A stretch of DNA of 64,000 nucleotides from assembly GCF_050624435.1 (NCBI RefSeq), contig NC_134537.1:13822584-13886583 (forward strand), written 5' to 3'. Within the stretch, counting starts at the first letter, position 1. Each line of letters begins with the position of its first letter. A program made the position numbers and the translations under genes. The stretch comes from Tenrec ecaudatus. Taxonomy: Eukaryota > Chordata > Mammalia > Afrosoricida > Tenrecidae. Shown in pieces: positions 1 through 12,399 of this stretch. Below the pieces are notes generated by a model. It was not told the DNA's origin, made no database searches, and saw nothing but the letters and a program-made list of their open reading frames with translations.

Positions 1-465
1 TTTGTCATGTCTTGCACTGTCCAAAGTCTCCCCCACCCCCTTGTCTGTTGTCCATTCCCATAGGAGGACCTCTCTTTCACAAGGACAAGCTATCTCTCGG
101 GGATACTGTTGATAGAGCCCAGAAGGCACGAGGTTTACACTGGAAAATCTCAAAGGAATGGTCTCAAAGGTCACTTTCAGCTCTGAAATCTGAGGGTTTG
201 CCCACTCAGGTACATGCAAACGCCTATGGATAATTAGATATATGTGACAAGTGAAAAGAAAACTGTTTGAATGAACATAAGTAGTGGTTAGGTTTAGCAA
301 CTAATAAGAATAATCAACTACGCTGCCTGTGCAGATTTAAGAGGCAAATTACATGTTTAACAAAGCTGAGTAACAGAGGTGCCCTGAAGCTATTTTGCAA
401 GGGCCTGGAAGTTCACTCATTGAGCCCTCTGCTGGCTAGTAGGCACTGCTTTTTTTATTTTTAAT
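1..465. other. Non-coding, nothing recognised
   Basis: No gene, RNA or clear repeat seen. A 73-codon open frame near the left edge has no recognisable product. Confidence 0.6.
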
Positions 466-690
466 CTGGAAACCCAAACGAGTGCCAAACTCATGCCCTG
501 GAATAGATTCGGACTCATAGCAACGCTGTCTTGGGTATTTATGACCATACATTGTTCCTGGAGCCATCTATCGTTCCTGGAGCACATCTTTCTCCTGTCC
601 AGCAGGCCGTGGGCTCAGATAGCTGTCTCCAGGAAGAGCAAGGGTTAACCACTCACTGTTCACAGAGGCACCTGTGACAACACTATCACA
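466..690 (-). mobile_element. AfroSINE (antisense, diverged)
   Basis: Antisense tail gaatagattcggactcatagcaacgc and head gggttaaccactcac-like sequence. The middle is rearranged. Confidence 0.65.
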
Positions 691-1289
691 CGTGTTGTAC
701 TTATTTTGAAACATGAAATCAGCTTTATTTTACAAAGAGGAGGATAATGACATTTTCCTAAACTGAACCCGAGAGATCATTGAACATTACTTTTGAGGAA
801 ATAAACACTGGCTCAAGTTTCTTCTTGGGATTCTGGGTGCTTAGAAATCAATTTACAGGAAGCCTGAAATTGCAATATTGCAATTAATGGAGAATTTTAC
901 CCCCAAAATGTAATGATGATCTACCACATGGGACAGAAAAGTACTTCCCTATCTGGGGGTAGGAGGTGGGGGTCTGCTAGCATCTTCAGAAGTTTCCATT
1001 TTGATCTTTCATCCATTAAATCTCTAACACCTATACATCCAAAAAACCATTCTTCTGACTGAAATCACATTTTAATAACCGTACATTCCATTTGTTTTTT
1101 TCTCATTGTGAGATAATCTTGAAATAATAGTTTAAAATAAAGTATAAATGGATTTTCTTACTGTGTTTGGCTTTTCTGTTTTTATTTGGATTGAGAGATA
1201 AACCCAGGGTGTTGAAATTACCGGTAGTATGCTCCTATGATTGACAAACAGTATCCCACAATTTATCAGTTCCCTTGCCTGAACTCTGA

Positions 1290-2640
1290 GCGTGTTTCCA
1301 GGTTTGGGCTAATAGGAATAAAGCCGCTATCAGATTATATTATTTTTATTCTATAAACATATAGATGTTGAATTGCTGCTTCCCAGGGCCAATGGGAACA
1401 CTGTGATGGCCTGCAGCATAGATTCCTAATGGTTGAGACTGTTCCCACCAGAACTGGAGCATTCCAGTTGCTCCATGTTTCCATTTCAACGCTTCTGGTG
1501 TCAGAGTGCTTGTGGCTTTAACTCACATGTCTATGAAGACTGCTGTTGGGGAACATCATTTTCTATCCTTATTGGTTATCCCATCTCTTCATTCATAAGT
1601 AATCTATTAGAATATTGGGTTATTTAGTTATTAATATTGGGTTATTTAGTCATACATATATATAGATACATGATATATGTATATATAGATATAATCTTTA
1701 ATCTAAAGTCTCTGTGTCTGGTGCAACATGCATTGCTTGTGTAGAATTTATACCTCTTCCTAGTAGCTGCCTACTAATTGTTTATATATATATAATGATT
1801 CAGCCTTTTATTAGATCAAGAAGGTTCAGTGTTATTGCTGATTTCATGAGACATATTTTTTTAACTCTCGTCCAGTTGATTCAGACTCATAATAACCCAA
1901 GCAGGGTTACTGTGGCTGTAACCATAGTTACATGGTTATGCAGTTACTTAGAAACCAGGTTTCCTTACGAGAGCAGATAGCCCCATCTTTCTCTTGCAGG
2001 ACACATGGTGGGTCTGAAACACCAACCTTGCTTACCTGACAGCTCTACCTTCCAAATGCTTTTTTCCATGAGTTTTCTTTATGTGGTGAATTATTATGAA
2101 TAATACTTGAATTTTCAATCTGTCTTGAATTACTAGAATAAGCCCTAAACATTTAATCATTTCTATATATTCCTGGATTGAATAGTCTAACATATATTAT
2201 GTCTATGTTTAGTAGAATTATTAGTGAGTATACCCCCTCTCTAATGTTCTTACAATATTTTCTATCAGGATTATGTAGAGCTCATAAAGTGACTTGGAGA
2301 GAGTTTTATCTTCTACTGTTTTCTGAAAGAGTTTTTGAAAGATTGATATCTTCACCACTTAAATGTTTGATGAAATTCAATAATGGAGCTTCAGAGACTA
2401 TATTCTTAATCAAAAAGAGGCTATTCATATGGTGTGTTTGCTTAATTACTCTGGATAGTTGTACCTTTCAAGGAGATATCTATTTGATCCCTTTATTTTC
2501 TTCTATTACTTGAAAAATGTTTCCTTGATACTTTTTTAAATCAAGATATTGGTTATTTGTGTCTCCTATTTTTTCTCTGATTGGTCTTCGTGTTTTTCAA
2601 TTTTTATTATTAGATTGAAAGAACAAGCGGTCAAAATATT
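1290..2640 (-). mobile_element. Old L1 ORF2/3' fragments (antisense)
   Basis: Antisense L1 landmarks appear: gttgaattgctgcttcccagg followed by gttcccaccagaactgg, and later ctatcaggattatgtagagctcataaagtgac, tttctgaaagagtttttgaaag and aaatgtttgatgaaattc. Divergence is high, as expected for an ancient mammalian L1. An AfroSINE interrupts it at 1868-2050. Confidence 0.6.
1868..2050 (-). mobile_element. AfroSINE (antisense)
   Basis: The tail gttgattcagactcataataaccc, the middle cagatagccccatctttctcttgcagg and the head gcttacctgacagctctacc match the family in reverse. Confidence 0.72.
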
Positions 2641-4019
2641 TCCCTAATAATAATTTCACTATTAATCATATAAAATAAGGTGAAGAAGAGCATAACATAT
2701 TAAGCCGGTTACAGGCCATGATGCTGAAAAAATATATATGGACATAAAAATATTAAGAAAACTATTATCTATACAGCATAGGGTTAGTTTTGTCTAATTT
2801 AATCTTATATCAAAGAAAACCCCAAACCCTGCTGGTCAGTAATCGCCCATCACATCTTAGAACAAAGCAGTACTTCTTTGTGAGCACAGATTTCAGTCAC
2901 TACAAGCATATCTGTCATGACTTGCCCGGAGTCTTGAGTGGCCTCCCAGCCTTTCAATTTAGGAGTGGCTACTCTCTAGGAAGACTGTGAGTCCTGTGTT
3001 AGCAGACAAACTATTACTTTCTATCTGAGGGGCTCTTATCTTTACCCTAAAATCTCTTGTGTCTGGCACAACATGCATTGATGACTTGTGTAGAATTGAT
3101 GTCTGTGCCTAGTATCAACTACTTCCTCCTATGTATTCCTACTCTTTGTTTCTGAATTCCACAATTCTCTACATCTTCCTCAAAACCCTATATCTAGCTG
3201 AATGCTGTTTGCATTCTGGTTTTTACTAAAAATCCAAATGGTTGACTTTCTGCCCAAAGCAAGGATGGACACCAAAATGTCTGTGGATGCATCTCTGATA
3301 ACAAGATTCCCCAAGGGCCACAAACAGTATAGAAACTTTCAGCATGACTTTCGAAAATAAGACAGCAGACGTTAAATGTGATTGGCAGTAGTATAATAGA
3401 AACTAAGTACTATATAAAAGATAAACATTAATTGAAGACTTTTCTTTACCAAAGAACTATATATTCATTACCTCATTTAGTGACTCACTCTTTAAATTAT
3501 TAAATAAGTTATTGAGCAAATATATCAGTCATTAAATTAGAAGCTGTAAAGAATACAGAGATTATTAAGACATTATCTCTGTCCTTAAAGGATTTAACCA
3601 TCCAGCAGAAGAGATAAGATGTGCACATTAACAATTATAGCACAGGGTATAATGTGCAAAAGGCTATAAAACATGGGAGAAAAATTCTGTAATGATTCAT
3701 ATTATTTTCAGTGGTGTGGCAAACATATTGGAGAAGGTGGGCCATGGAGAATTAGCACAGTTGCACTTAATTTTAGAGATCAGGAAGGCTGAAAATACTT
3801 CAGGCCCCAGAAAAAATGTGGAACAAAAATCGAAGTGAGCCATTGAGAGCCATGAGCAAGGGAAGAAAGAATTCTGCTTTGATCACATGCGAGGGACTGG
3901 GGTGGGGCATACTCACAGGTAGACATAACTCTGAACAAGTGGTTACAGGTTATATTGGGTTTGTATGTTTGTGATGTGGCAGTGGGGAGTGTCATTAGTG
4001 GATTCAATTCAGTGACGGT

Positions 4020-4590
4020 CAGGGGTGGTTCTCTAGAGAAGCACAACCACTGATGCTTATATACACGAAGAAATGGCTAACACAATGGTATAAGCAGGTA
4101 AATACAGTCTTGTTCAATTCAGTGGGTTAGTCAATAAGCTGGAGGCTTCCCCTGACCTGTGTGGTGGCAGACACAGATGAATCAGGAATCAAAAAGTTGA
4201 AGCAAGAAGACCACAGGCTGGTGGACGCACAGCTCTACGAATCCAAGGTCAGTGGTCCCCCGTGACTCCTGGGATCGGCAGACAATCTACCAGGAAGTCA
4301 GCAAGGCAGATGGAAGATCTAGGTCCAGCAAAGGTTGCAAGTCAACTTTCTCACACCATCAATCTATATTAAGAGTGGCCCATACCCTGAAAGAATCCTT
4401 TCCATTGTACAAGGTTATGGTCAGATTAAGGAGGTGTTCCTGTACCTTATTCTTCCCACAATTGCTTTGTGCATTCACAGAATAGCCTAACAAGGAATTG
4501 ATAGAATACTAAGTTAGAATGCCTCATGGGACAATCCTGGTTCAGCCAAGCTGATATAAAATTTAACGATCACAACCAATAAACCTAATG
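4020..4590 (+). mobile_element. Unclassified LTR-like repeat
   Basis: Sequence ggttctctagagaagcacaacc...atatacacgaag, accacaggctggtggacgcacagctctacgaatccaaggtcagtgg and tcaatctatattaagagtggccc has the look of a known mammalian LTR-type repeat beginning near ttctctagagaa. I cannot name it. No ORF of interest. Confidence 0.45.
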
Positions 4591-5889
4591 ATATTCTAAA
4601 TTTATATAGCACTGTGCAGTTTGAAAAGCATATTGACTTGCTATTTGATTTAATCTTCCAAAGGGTGGCTTTCGTTTGTTGTATCTTAGTGTCTTTTTTG
4701 ATATCTATGTAGACATTTTCAAATTGGGGAACCCGAAGGTTCAGTCGCTAGTTCTCGTGCTGTTTTGACTTTCACTGATTCCTTTGCTTATTTCATCCAG
4801 CATCATGTGCCATAACCTTTCAACGGTGTACCTCTATTATAGAAAACTTGTTTGAATTCCAGATTTCTATACAAGGAAAATATATATTGTGGGTATATTA
4901 AACATCTCCTCCAAGATGCCTTATTGCATTTTACCTAACATGTGACTAGTTCAAATCTTAATAGCTCGTTCAGCACTGCAAAGTCATCAAACTCAACCCC
5001 CTGCACCCCCATCTTCCCCATCTTTCTTCATCTCAGATCATGGGAATTTGACTATTCTCACTTCTTGGACCTGAAGCACAATGTGCTGCAGAGATAGAGA
5101 AGCCTGCTTCCAATCTGGGTTATCCGAGGCCATGAGCTGGCCACAGGACAAACCTAAAGCTTTTCAGTGCCCAAATTGTATAGTGAGAAGTTAGTCATTA
5201 GTCAGTACATCCACAGTACATAAAAATTCACAAACACCAAGGAAACAACTGACCAACAGCAATACGAGATGTCCCACCTTTACTGGGAAACCAATGGATA
5301 AGAATCTCAGAATGAGTGAGTACATCTCTCAGAAAAGTCAAAGGAAGCTACATATAGCTAAATCTTGCTACACAAGTCAAGACCTCTCTTTCAGTTTATC
5401 CACTAACAAGGGAGATCTGTAGATGGTGCTAATGGCTAGGCACTTTGATGCTATCCTAAAGCTATTTCCCCAGAGGCACCTCAGAAGAAAGTCTTGGAGA
5501 ACTAAAAAGTTAGTTATTGTATGGTATCAAGTTTAAGAAAGGCGATAAGTCCATGTCACTGAGGATTCCCGTCATTTTCTGGACTCCCGATTCTCTTCAA
5601 TCTGCGCCTACATGTTTACTTTCCAACCAGTTCACATTTGACTAAGATCTTTGAAGATGCGGTAACATTCTGCAACAAGCTAGGAGAGTTTAGGGTCATC
5701 AGTGATTCATGTCTTTCTCTCACACACTGATAATCTCAGTCGGGCAACCCATTGACCTCTATCTTCACGAAAGATCCAGAATCCCACACTTTCTCAATGC
5801 ATCCTTACTATTTTTCGGGATAAGGCCATGAACATTTTCACTTGGAATCCTCATTGGGTTTCTAGCAGCTGATTTTTTTTTTTCATTTC

Positions 5890-6045
5890 TACCCTTGGCT
5901 TTCTCCATCAACATTCAACAGAGAAGTCAGTTGAAATTGGTAGCAAGATAGCACCACTCTTCACTCAAAATCTTTGAACACATTCCTATTTATCCTAGGA
6001 TGACATTAAAAGCCCGAGTACAAGTTATTCCAACTCAGTGTTTTA
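5890..6045 (+). mobile_element. Possible L2 LINE 3' fragment
   Basis: The phrase cactcttcactcaaaatctttgaacacattcc...cctaggatgacattaaaagcccg resembles the L2 3' consensus (ctcaaaaccttc...aggataaa...ggcattcaaggccc). It is weak and short. Confidence 0.45.
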
Positions 6046-6471
6046 AGTCAATTCTGAAATAAGTCGTTCCTCTTCTTAACACTTGATCAGTATGATTGCA
6101 CATTATTATCAATATCTTTATAAATCAGTTCTTTATTTGATTCTTAGGGTTGCCATAGGAATGCTAATCTCATTTCTGGGCTGCATATTGCTTAGCACTG
6201 GTCATGACCTGCAAAAGAGAATTTCAGGAAGTTCATGGCAGTGGACTTAAAAGATAATGGAATATATCTAACAAATAACCCCCCCTCAGAAATAGCTAAT
6301 GACAAACAAACTGATCTGGTCTTTGATACATTATCTCTCATTTCTACCCCTTCATCTCCCTGTGCCCCAGTCACACTGGTTGCCTGAACATACCCTGTGT
6401 GTTTCTCTCTTTGGGTCCCTGTGTTTGCTATTCTTTTCCTTAGAGTCCAATCTCTGCAAAACACACATGCT

Positions 6472-6489
6472 TTCTCTCTCTCTCTCTCT
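6472..6489. repeat. (CT)n microsatellite
   Basis: Alternating CT directly beside the 3' end of the antisense L1. Confidence 0.9.
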
Positions 6490-6491
6490 TG

Positions 6492-7640
6492 TTAAAAGAT
6501 GATTTTATTGGAGGCTCTTACAACTCTTTTAAGAACCCATACATCAATTGTATCAAGCATCTTTGTACAAATGTTGCTGTCATTATTTTCTAAACATTTA
6601 CTTTCTATTGAGCCCTTGGTATTAGTTTCTCCCCCTGCCACCTTGTGACCCCTTGATAAATTATAAATTATTATTAATTTCATACTTTCTACAGACCGCT
6701 GTCTCCCTTTCTTCATGCTTTCTGTTGTTTGTCCCCCTAGGGGCTTGGGGATTATGAATCCATCATTGCAATCAATTCTCCTTCCTCCCCTCATTTCCCA
6801 CCTCCCCCCTACCCACCTGGTATCACTACTCCCATTCTTGTTCCAGGATTCTGTGTGTCCTGAGCTCTTACCTCTTATCTGTACCTGTGCACATGCTCTC
6901 ATCTAGCCCACAGTGAAAGACAGGACTGGGGTCATGACAGTGGGGGGTGAGGAAACCTCACAAGAAACCAGAGGAATAATGTGTGTTTCATCGGTGCTAT
7001 ACCGTGCCCTGGTTGACTCACCCTTCCTTGTGACTCTTCTGTGAGGGTATGTTTCCTTCTCTATTGATGGGTTTTGTGTCTCTGCTTAGATCCTTCATGT
7101 TCTAAATTGTTTTGTTTTTTTGTTTGTTTGACTGTTTGTTTGTTTTGGGTCTTCTGATGCCTGTTACCTAATCGTGTCAACTTCATGATCGCACAGGCTG
7201 GTATATTTCTTCTATGTGAGCTTGTTGCTTCTCTTCTAGATGGCCACTTGTTTACCTTCAGCTCTTTAAGACCCCAGATGCTATATCTTTTTATAGCCTG
7301 GTACCATCTGCTTTCTTCTCCACATTTGCTTATGCACACAATTTTGTCTCCAGCGATTGTAGGGTGAGCATCACAGAATGACAGTTTGTTAGAACAAATT
7401 GCTCTTGCATTGAGGGAGGGTATGAGCAGAGGCCTGAAGTCCATCCCCTACCTCAGTGTATTGCCTTTTAAATATATGTACATAGGTCAATAGCTCTATT
7501 TTTATGAATTAGTATATTTTCATATGTACACACCTATGCATATACCTCTATCCATAGCTTTCTTTCTTAGATCTTTCCTCTGTTTCCTTTTACCTTCCTC
7601 CGGCCCCATCATCATGCTTGCCCTTCTTCCGTGAGTGTGT
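6492..7640 (-). mobile_element. L1 3'UTR copy (antisense)
   Basis: It begins with antisense AATAAAATC and the tail gaggctcttacaactc...catacatcaattgtatcaagc, the complement of the 21.6-kb tail. It continues for about 1.1 kb with catttactttctattgagcccttggt, accgctgtctccctttct, gtgacagtggggggtgaggaaacctca and aagaccccagatgctatat. No ORF2 is seen, so the copy is 5' truncated. A (CT)n tract adjoins its 3' end. Confidence 0.75.
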
Positions 7641-8319
7641 TCTTATCACACAGTCCATCTATTAAAGCATAGGTTTCTGCTAAAGGTCTCTGATTTTTTT
7701 CTTTGTTCTTTATACATTAGGTGAAAAGAAAGAATATTAGAATTTAAGAGAAGTAATGAAGATTTCAGATTCAACTTGTCTTTTGTATTTGAGAAGTTTT
7801 GAACCCACATTTCAGTAGAACCATCCCGCTCATACTGGAATGAATGTGTACCTGGCATATAACCTACTTTGGCCATCTGAGTGAATATCGACAGATGTGC
7901 TACTTTTCTATTAAAAAGACCTCGGCTCATTTCTTCACATTATTTTCTCCCTTTTGAACTGTGAATTCCTGAGAAAATGGCACCATCATAAAATGGTTTA
8001 ACCTCCAGTACCTTGTGCCCGTGAGTGACACCCTGAACATAAATCCAACTGCATCATGTTGAACACATTGCACAATAAATCAATCCTTGTTTTGAAAAAC
8101 CCACAAGGAATTTTTTGAAGTTATTCCAAGGTAGCTTAGCTTACATTGAAAAGACACTGTAATGTCAATTCTCTCACCGATTTCTATCAGAATTGTTCAT
8201 GGAGAGGTCAGAAAGCTAGCTGAAAGTTCTGAGAAAATGTACCATTTGATTTATTAATATGTGTTAATGATCATCTTTTGGCGGGCTCTAGGAAATGTGA
8301 TGTTGCTAGCTACCTTTCC

Positions 8320-8840
8320 CATCAGTGCCAACGAATGCTACCCCTGTGCCCAACAGACCGAAACGTTGCCCAGTGCGATGCCCTCCCTGTGCTTATGATT
8401 TGTGTGTTTGAATTTCGTGTTGTTGCTCTGGCATCAGTCCATCTTACTGAGAATTATCCTGTTGTCGCTGACATTCTTCTACTTTACCAAACACCTGGTT
8501 CATCTCTAGCCATTGGTCTTTCGTGATGGCATGGCCAAAGTGAGAGAGTCTCACGGTCAACATTCTAGAACTCTGATTATATACATATTTTTTCCTGGCG
8601 CTTTGTTCATCTTTCTGACAGTTTGTGGCATGTTCAATGTTTTTTCTTAAACAATTCAATTTTATTTTAAACACCATTCTTTTATTCATTTTAAATACCA
8701 ATCTTTTATTAATTTTCTTCCTTCACTGTCCTGCATTCACACCCATAAAAAGCAAATGGATAAACTGTGGCTTCAATCGGGCACACCTTGGTCCCTGGAG
8801 TGACACCTTTCCTTAAGCAAAAGCTTGTTGGATTTATTGA
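8320..8840 (-). mobile_element. BovB/RTE LINE 3' fragment (antisense, diverged)
   Basis: Stretches gacattcttctactttaccaaacacctgg, tcgtgatggcatggccaaagtgagagagtctcacggtcaac and cttcaatcgggcacaccttggtccctggagtgacacctttcc follow the antisense BovB 3' order. About 500 bp; the borders are uncertain. Confidence 0.7.
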
Positions 8841-9524
8841 CGGCTACCTCTATGGACATTGATTATTGATTCAAATGGAACAAAATCCTTAAATATTTCC
8901 ATTTTTCTCCTTCATGAAAATTAGCACGGGACTGGTCCCAAGAAGATGGAAATTAAATATATCCCAGATGTTTCACTTTGGGCTCTATCATTCCATGGCT
9001 TCTGACATTAGCCACAACCTTCACTCTTGATATATTCCCTTACATTCGGGCTCTGCACTTTGCTGCAATGGCCACTCAGAACTCACAACATCAAGGTAAA
9101 TGGCTCGCATCCTGTGGGTGCTACTAAGTCCCAAATCACAATTCAGATATCTGTCTGGAGGATCCTCCTTAACCCTGAGGCTGAAGAAGCCAGTGAAATC
9201 AGAGTCATGGATCAGATGTAGGATTTTAAAGCCATACTCCACTTAGGCATGCGCTCCTAGGAGCATCCTCCCTCCTGCAACTCGGGGAGCGGGATGACAG
9301 CACAGGAGGCAGCGGGTTAACAGTCACAATGCATCCTGTTTGCAGTCACTCACAGGTGAATTCCACCAGGGTCTTCCTCTACCTTCCTACCCAGAGCCAT
9401 GCAGGAAAAGGCCACTTGATGGACGATACTGAAGCGTTTGCTAGAAGAGTCACATTGAATAATTCGCTGCCAAGAGTCCACACAGTCCCACTAGGCATAG
9501 AGTGATAAGACAATTTCTCTATAA

Positions 9525-10025
9525 TGTGTGAGTCTGGATAGACTAGAGAAACAAATGCATAGACACTCGTGTGTATGAGAAAGAACTTGATATGCAAGGA
9601 CATTGACTAGTGAGAAAACATCCCAACCCAGTCCAGATCAAGTCCATAAGTCCAATATTAGCCCATATGTCTGACACCAATCATTAATTCCTCTTCAGAC
9701 TCATGCAACACATGCAATTACACAAAATGAAGGAAGATCACAGGCCATTGGTTAGGAAGTCTTGAGGATCCAGTGGTGGTGGAAGCATCTCCGTGTTGGC
9801 ATGGGTCTCCATGTGGCTTCTCTAGGTCCAGGCTCTAGCATAACTCCATGTGTCTTGTCAACAGGAAAGTCTTGCAGGAGAGTGAATGTGTGTCCACCCC
9901 CAGTGAGTAATTTATCTCCATTGTGCCTCCAAATGAGGTCATCAAGCTGCGACCTGATTGACAAGTTAAATTCCACCCCTTCACTCTTAAGTCTCAAAAT
10001 GACAATAGATTACATAACTACCACA
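9525..10025 (+). mobile_element. LTR-like interspersed repeat, copy 1
   Basis: Starts TGTGTGAGTCTGGATAGACT and ends cataactACCACA. It shares order and sequence with the copies at 17620, 23348 and 29379: agagaaacaaat, cagtccagatcaagtccataag, gaagatcacaggcca, gatccagtgg, caccccttcactctt. No ORF. The TGT...ACA ends suggest a solo LTR. No clear target duplication here. Confidence 0.72.
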
Positions 10026-10354
10026 ATAGGGATATGCCAAGTTTTCTTGCTTTATAAAGCTAATCATGCAAGATAACTTGGAACCCAATGGTGGGTAGAG
10101 AGAAGTACAAGGTCAGCATATTGCCAGAAGGGGAACTCATTCAGGATGATGATGGTGATGATTGTGACAGTGATAATTACATACAAGGAGTGGGTGAAAA
10201 CCTTGAAGGTGCTGGGCTATATTCAGTCTAAGGTTGGGGAGGTCTTATAAGACTTCTATTACTCAGTCCTGGGTCGGAATTAGGAAGAAGACAAGATCCA
10301 TGACAATAATTCAACAGTGTTTCCCTCTAGTGATTCTGACTAGAGCCAAGAGAG

Positions 10355-10529
10355 CAATGGTTCTCAACCTTCTTAATGCAGCTCCTCTTGTTGTGGTGAC
10401 CCCCAACCATAACATTATTTTTGTTGCTACTTCATAACTATAATTTTGCTACTGTTATAAATTGGGCAAACCTGTGAAAGGATCTGTCAACCCTCAAAGG
10501 GGTCGCGACCCACAGGTTGAGAACTGCTG
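10355..10529 (-). mobile_element. SPIN hAT miniature element, 175 bp
   Basis: The ends are CAATGGTTCTCAACCTTCTT and AGGTTGAGAACTGCTG. The interior reads as the right half of SPIN in reverse (gtgacccccaaccataacattatttttgttgctacttcataac) followed by the left half (ccctcaaaggggtcgcgaccc). The flanks caagagag and caatggcg agree at only 5 of 8 positions, so a target duplication is decayed or absent. This is a short internally deleted copy with no coding capacity. Confidence 0.9.
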
Positions 10530-11749
10530 CAATGGCGTAAGCCAAGCTAGCTAATGGATGAGGGAAAGTGGGTATAAAGCCTAAAGCAAGTATTTTGCAG
10601 TGGAATCAGTTATGAATGATGAAAGGAAATTTGAAAGTAAAACAGGAGTTGTTGGAATTTGGGAACAGGGCAGCAAAAATGTTGTGCGAACCTTGCTAAA
10701 TTTGAGGACCTCGGCAGCTGAATTGCTCTTTGGTGGGGTGAAGCAGGGGAGGGCAGTAAATCTAGAAAATAGCAGGAGTGCACTGAGCAAACAAGATGCC
10801 CACTCTTCCTAATTATGATGGGATTTAAAAAGTGCTGGCACTAAGCGATAGGGGAAGAGACAGCCAATTTCCCAGAGAGCTACGTCTACTAGTTTGCATG
10901 AGGCAACAGGGGAACATTGTAAGCTATCCATCACCATGAGAAAAAGGAGGAACCATTCCGGCCCCTGATTTTGAGACCCAGATCTAAGACGGCTACTCAT
11001 GTGTAGTACTCTGTACAGACAGGTGAGCTTAAGTTATTGCCAAGGTGTTTTGACATAAAGAAATGTTCTGAGAGACATGGCACTTTTAAATTCAGCAAAA
11101 TTTGAGTGAATATGAATCTGATGCTACAATGAGAGTTTTATAAAAGCCATAATATATGTATTGAAAAGTGTTTTCTCTGAATGAAAGAAAACAATACCAA
11201 TTAAAGCTATTTAGTGCACATTAGGATTTAGTGAATTAAACCAATTTTCTATTAATTGTGATTAGCAATTCCATCCTTCATTATCTTCATCCTCTTCAAA
11301 CTCAAAGCAAACAGAATTATTTATCGAAAGAGAAGAGGGCTGAGAATACCAAGATTGTGTCAGAAACGGGCTGTAAGAAGTGAGGTTTAAGGGGCAGGTG
11401 TAATCCTATAATTAATGGCTGACAATGGTAACAATCCTTTATCATTTCAAATTACTCTAAAAAAAAAGAACGTCAAAAGATCCATCAGTTAACATGGTTC
11501 GTGAATGGGTTAATCAAGCCACAGCTTCTCAATGGAAAAGGATAGCTTCAGCACAGAGGTTGAAACCACAACCCCTAGCTCCTTTCTTTCCTGGGCTTCT
11601 ACTTATTTTCAGGTATTGTTCATCACCTTTCCTAACCTTCATTTCAACCTCTTTTAGACAAATTATGTGGAGGTGATGTGACCCAAAGAAGCGTAATGTG
11701 TTTCATATATAAGTATAATCAACCTTATGCAAGTCAATACTGTACCTGT

Positions 11750-12135
11750 TGGTGTTGTTGCTGCTAGGTACCAACAAGTTGTTTCTGACCCATAGCAACC
11801 TATGCACAGCAGCGTGAAACACTGCCCCTTCTACACCATCTTCACAGTTATTGTTATGCTTGAGCCCATTGTTGCAGCCACTGTGTCAATCCCTCTTGGT
11901 AGAATCTGCTTTTATGCTAACCTCTACTACCAGGTCTAGGAATTGGTAACAGGTCCAAAGCACAGGAGATGAACTCTTGCCATCTTGACTTCTAATGAGC
12001 TTTATCGTTAGACTTCTTTCAAGATAGGATTTGTTTGCTCTTCTACGACTACTTTCAAAATCCATGGCCAGCACGATAATTCAAATGCACTGATCCTTGT
12101 TGTTCTTCTTTATCCACTGTCTCAGTTTCCCATGT
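11750..12135 (-). mobile_element. BovB/RTE LINE 3' fragment (antisense)
   Basis: It starts with tgttgttgctgctaggtaccaacaagttg, the antisense 3' tail, followed by ctatgcacagcagcgtgaaacactgcc, ttgttatgcttgagcccattgttgcagccactgtgtcaatc and cgataattcaaatgcactgatcc. It is a 5'-truncated copy of about 390 bp, directly followed by an antisense AfroSINE. Confidence 0.88.
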
Positions 12136-12300
12136 ATTTCTTCTCAGCAGAGTGACGTCTGTGGGTTTCTGAGATGGTCACGGTTTACAGGAGTAGAAAG
12201 CCCAGTCTTTCTCCTCGTGGTGTTGAAGTGCCGACCACATGAATCAGAATCAAAAGAGTAACCATTACACCCCCAGGTCTCCTACCACCAGGGCTCCATC
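12136..12300 (-). mobile_element. AfroSINE (antisense)
   Basis: It shows ggagtagaaagcccagtctttctcctcgtggt and the head ctcctaccaccagggctcc. It lies between two BovB pieces of opposite orientation. Confidence 0.82.
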
Positions 12301-12399
12301 CCAGGCATTTAACGGAAATAAAAACATAGGCATTTGAATCAGGTGCACTTCAGCTAACTCCAGGCAAGGGACTGATAGAAGAGATCATCCATTACTCAA

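Larger units (their letters stand above)
2641..6491. other. Non-coding upstream sequence
   Basis: Apart from the LTR-like repeat at 4020 and the possible L2 piece at 5890, this is AT-rich sequence in which I see no gene. Confidence 0.55.
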
